Assembly: GCA_023132135.1 (NCBI GenBank)
Contig: JAGLYR010000251.1
Coordinates: 1-7,029 of the forward strand
Direction: 5' to 3'
DNA: 7,029 nt
Source of the DNA: Candidatus Eiseniibacteriota bacterium
Lineage (GTDB): Bacteria > Arandabacterota > Arandabacteria > JAGLYR01
Shown here: positions 5,869 to 7,029 of the stretch, piece by piece
Position numbering within the stretch: position 1 is the first letter of the stretch
Layout of the letters: each line of letters begins with the position of its first letter
The notes under the pieces: generated by a model
Databases searched by the model: none
Told to the model about the DNA's origin: nothing
The model's input: the letters and a program-made list of their open reading frames with translations, nothing else
Position numbers and translations under genes: made by a program

Positions 5869-6407
5869 AGGGCGTGGTCAACAAGGGCATCGAGCAACTC
5901 GTTATAGGGAAGTTCGGCCCCGAAGCGTGGCAGGAAGTCAAGAGACGCGCCGGTTGCGAGGAGCCCTTCTTCGCCACCAGCGAGGACTATCCGGACGAGA
6001 TCACCCTGGCGCTGGTCAAAGCGGTCTCGGAGGTCTCCGGGCTTTCGGAGGAAACGGTCCAGATCGAGTTCGGCAAGTTCTGGGTCTCGAATACCGGCAA
6101 GGACTCCTACCCGACTTTCTACAGTCTTGCCGGCTCGTCCGCCCGCGAGTTCCTGCTCAACATGGATCGGGTGCATGAGCAGGCTACGAGGAATATTCCA
6201 GGGGCACAACCGCCGAGGTTCGAATACGAGGAACTCCCGGACGGGAAACTTCTCATGCACTATCACTCCAAACGCGGCCTCTGTACTGTGTTCAGGGGTC
6301 TGATCATGGGCGTGGGCTGCCTGTTCGGCCAGGAACTCCAGGTCCGGTCGATCGCCTGCGTTCACAAAGGCGATCCGCACTGCACCATCGAGGTAACCTT
6401 CCCGTGA
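5865..6407 (+). CDS. hnoX: H-NOX heme protein, nitric oxide sensor
   Basis: A 180-residue single-domain H-NOX (HNOB) protein of normal length; this family binds heme b and senses NO or O2 in the cytosol. Landmarks: MKGVVNKGIEQLV at the start, FG at 17-18 and W22, acidic Tyr-Pro-Asp at 42-44, IEFGKFWV (67-74), FLLNMDRVH (96-104) with proximal heme ligand His104, Pro112 and Pro116-Pro117 before the heme, and the heme-propionate motif Y133-x-S135-x-R137. By alignment from memory with the Thermoanaerobacter protein, its distal O2-binding Tyr140 corresponds to Val142 here, Trp9 to Ile9 and Asn74 to Trp73. The pocket is therefore non-polar and NO-selective binding is predicted. Cys140, Cys165 and Cys173 match three ligands of a zinc site described in some H-NOX proteins. 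The gene starts inside the stop of the small ORF and ends inside the GTG of the HNOBA protein, which is its likely signalling partner. Confidence 0.95.
   Translation: MKGVVNKGIEQLVIGKFGPEAWQEVKRRAGCEEPFFATSEDYPDEITLALVKAVSEVSGLSEETVQIEFGKFWVSNTGKDSYPTFYSLAGSSAREFLLNMDRVHEQATRNIPGAQPPRFEYEELPDGKLLMHYHSKRGLCTVFRGLIMGVGCLFGQELQVRSIACVHKGDPHCTIEVTFP
6390..6394 (+). promoter_or_regulatory. Ribosome binding site deciding the GTG start of the HNOBA protein
   Basis: GAGGT lies 9 nt before GTG 6404, inside the H-NOX coding region. The in-frame ATG at 6422 has no comparable site. GTG 6404 also gives a GTGA overlap with the H-NOX stop. Confidence 0.5.
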
Positions 6408-7029
6408 GCCGAAGTTCAAGCATGGCCGAGGTTGATCTCGGTTCGCTCGAAGCCATGGCCCCGTTTCTCGTCGCGGTGGACGGCAAGGGTATGGTGACCT
6501 GGGCAAGCCGGGCGATCCTGAGGAGGGTCGGGCATGCGGTGGGGCTGAGGTTCGAAGAGCTGCTCGAGCCGAGGGATGCCGGAGGCGAGGATCCTGCAAA
6601 TCTGCCGACTGGAAACACCGGCGGTCTTCGCAGATTCATGCTTCGGGACGGAGAGGCCGCCGTTCCCCTGGCCGGGTTCCCGGCGCGTTCCGGGGACGGT
6701 TTTTTGCTGCTTGCGGCCCCGGACCTGGGACGCCGGGATGATCTCTCGCACTTCGGCTTCGAGGACTTCTCCCCGAACGACACCCAGATTGACCTTCTGA
6801 CAACTCGCGACGAGACTGCGGCATCCATGAAGGACGCCGCCGCGGTGACCGAGGTTCTCCGGGAAAGAAACCGGCAACTGGAGGAGTCCCAGGAAGAACT
6901 CTCCGGCCAGCACCGCGCGATGCTCAACATAATGCGTGACACGGAGAAATCTAAATCCCAACTCCAGGAGCTGAATCTCGAGCTCGAGGAGCAGACGGCC
7001 AGGGCAAACCAGATGGCCCTTCAGGCCGA
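6404..7029 (+). CDS. HNOBA-domain signalling protein, probable hybrid histidine kinase (3' end outside window)
   Basis: The first 208 residues of a longer protein; the frame is open to the end of the window. Residues 20-136 match the HNOBA (heme-NO-binding-associated, PAS-like) domain known from soluble guanylate cyclases and H-NOX-linked bacterial kinases: PFLVAVDGKGMVTWAS (20-35), GLRFEELLEPR (47-57), FLLLAAPDL (100-108) and HFGFEDFSPNDTQIDLL (116-132). From about 137 to the end is a charged coiled coil / signalling helix. Its last part, NLELEEQTARANQMALQA (191-208), is very like the segment that directly precedes the HisKA phosphoacceptor helix in many hybrid kinases, so a HisKA-HATPase module is expected next; a GGDEF or cyclase domain is possible. 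No transmembrane segment is seen, so it is cytosolic. It overlaps H-NOX by 4 nt (GTGA), which fits stoichiometric coexpression and direct control by H-NOX. Confidence 0.82.
   Translation, partial: MSRSSSMAEVDLGSLEAMAPFLVAVDGKGMVTWASRAILRRVGHAVGLRFEELLEPRDAGGEDPANLPTGNTGGLRRFMLRDGEAAVPLAGFPARSGDGFLLLAAPDLGRRDDLSHFGFEDFSPNDTQIDLLTTRDETAASMKDAAAVTEVLRERNRQLEESQEELSGQHRAMLNIMRDTEKSKSQLQELNLELEEQTARANQMALQA

Noticed and set aside
5634-6599. 321-codon open frame on the minus strand over H-NOX
   Set aside because: The plus-strand H-NOX has unmistakable family motifs over the same bases; the minus frame is Pro/Arg-rich shadow sequence typical of GC-rich DNA.

Overview
The window is GC-rich bacterial DNA with tightly packed genes, good Shine-Dalgarno (SD) sites and no sign of phage, insertion sequences, rRNA/tRNA or CRISPR. 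An outer-membrane barrel of FadL/PorV type, a large repeat-containing lipoprotein and a sensor kinase with a heme-NO-binding-associated (HNOBA) domain suggest a Gram-negative bacterium. A poorly cultured lineage of the FCB or Eisenbacteria/Gemmatimonadota kind would fit, but the placement is impression only: no marker gene here settles it.

Layout. (1) 1-304: no supportable gene; one short tandem repeat. (2) 305-3723, plus strand: a two-gene operon for the outer membrane, a 688-aa lipoprotein of unknown function followed 11 nt later by a 446-aa signal-peptide-bearing beta-barrel protein. (3) 3732-5506 (or 5533), minus strand: purM (AIR synthetase, purine biosynthesis) followed 44 nt later by a small 187-aa protein that is essentially a stand-alone histidine-kinase-type ATPase domain without a phosphoacceptor histidine. 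This unit converges on the barrel gene with only 8 nt between stop codons. (4) 5710-7029, plus strand, divergent from purM: a nitric-oxide-sensing operon made of a 52-aa small ORF, an H-NOX heme protein (180 aa) and the first 208 residues of an HNOBA-domain signalling protein, probably a hybrid histidine kinase, that runs off the window. The three genes are coupled by ATGA and GTGA overlaps.

How the genes may work together. The best-supported system is the H-NOX/HNOBA pair: H-NOX binds NO through His104 and is expected to control the kinase encoded immediately after it. The H-NOX has a non-polar distal pocket, which predicts NO rather than O2 sensing, and three C-terminal cysteines that match a zinc/redox site known in some H-NOX proteins. 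An 8-bp perfect hairpin sits directly against the H-NOX ribosome binding site. The isolated ATPase-domain protein next to purM is the other oddity. Its nearness to the NO-sensing operon may be coincidence.
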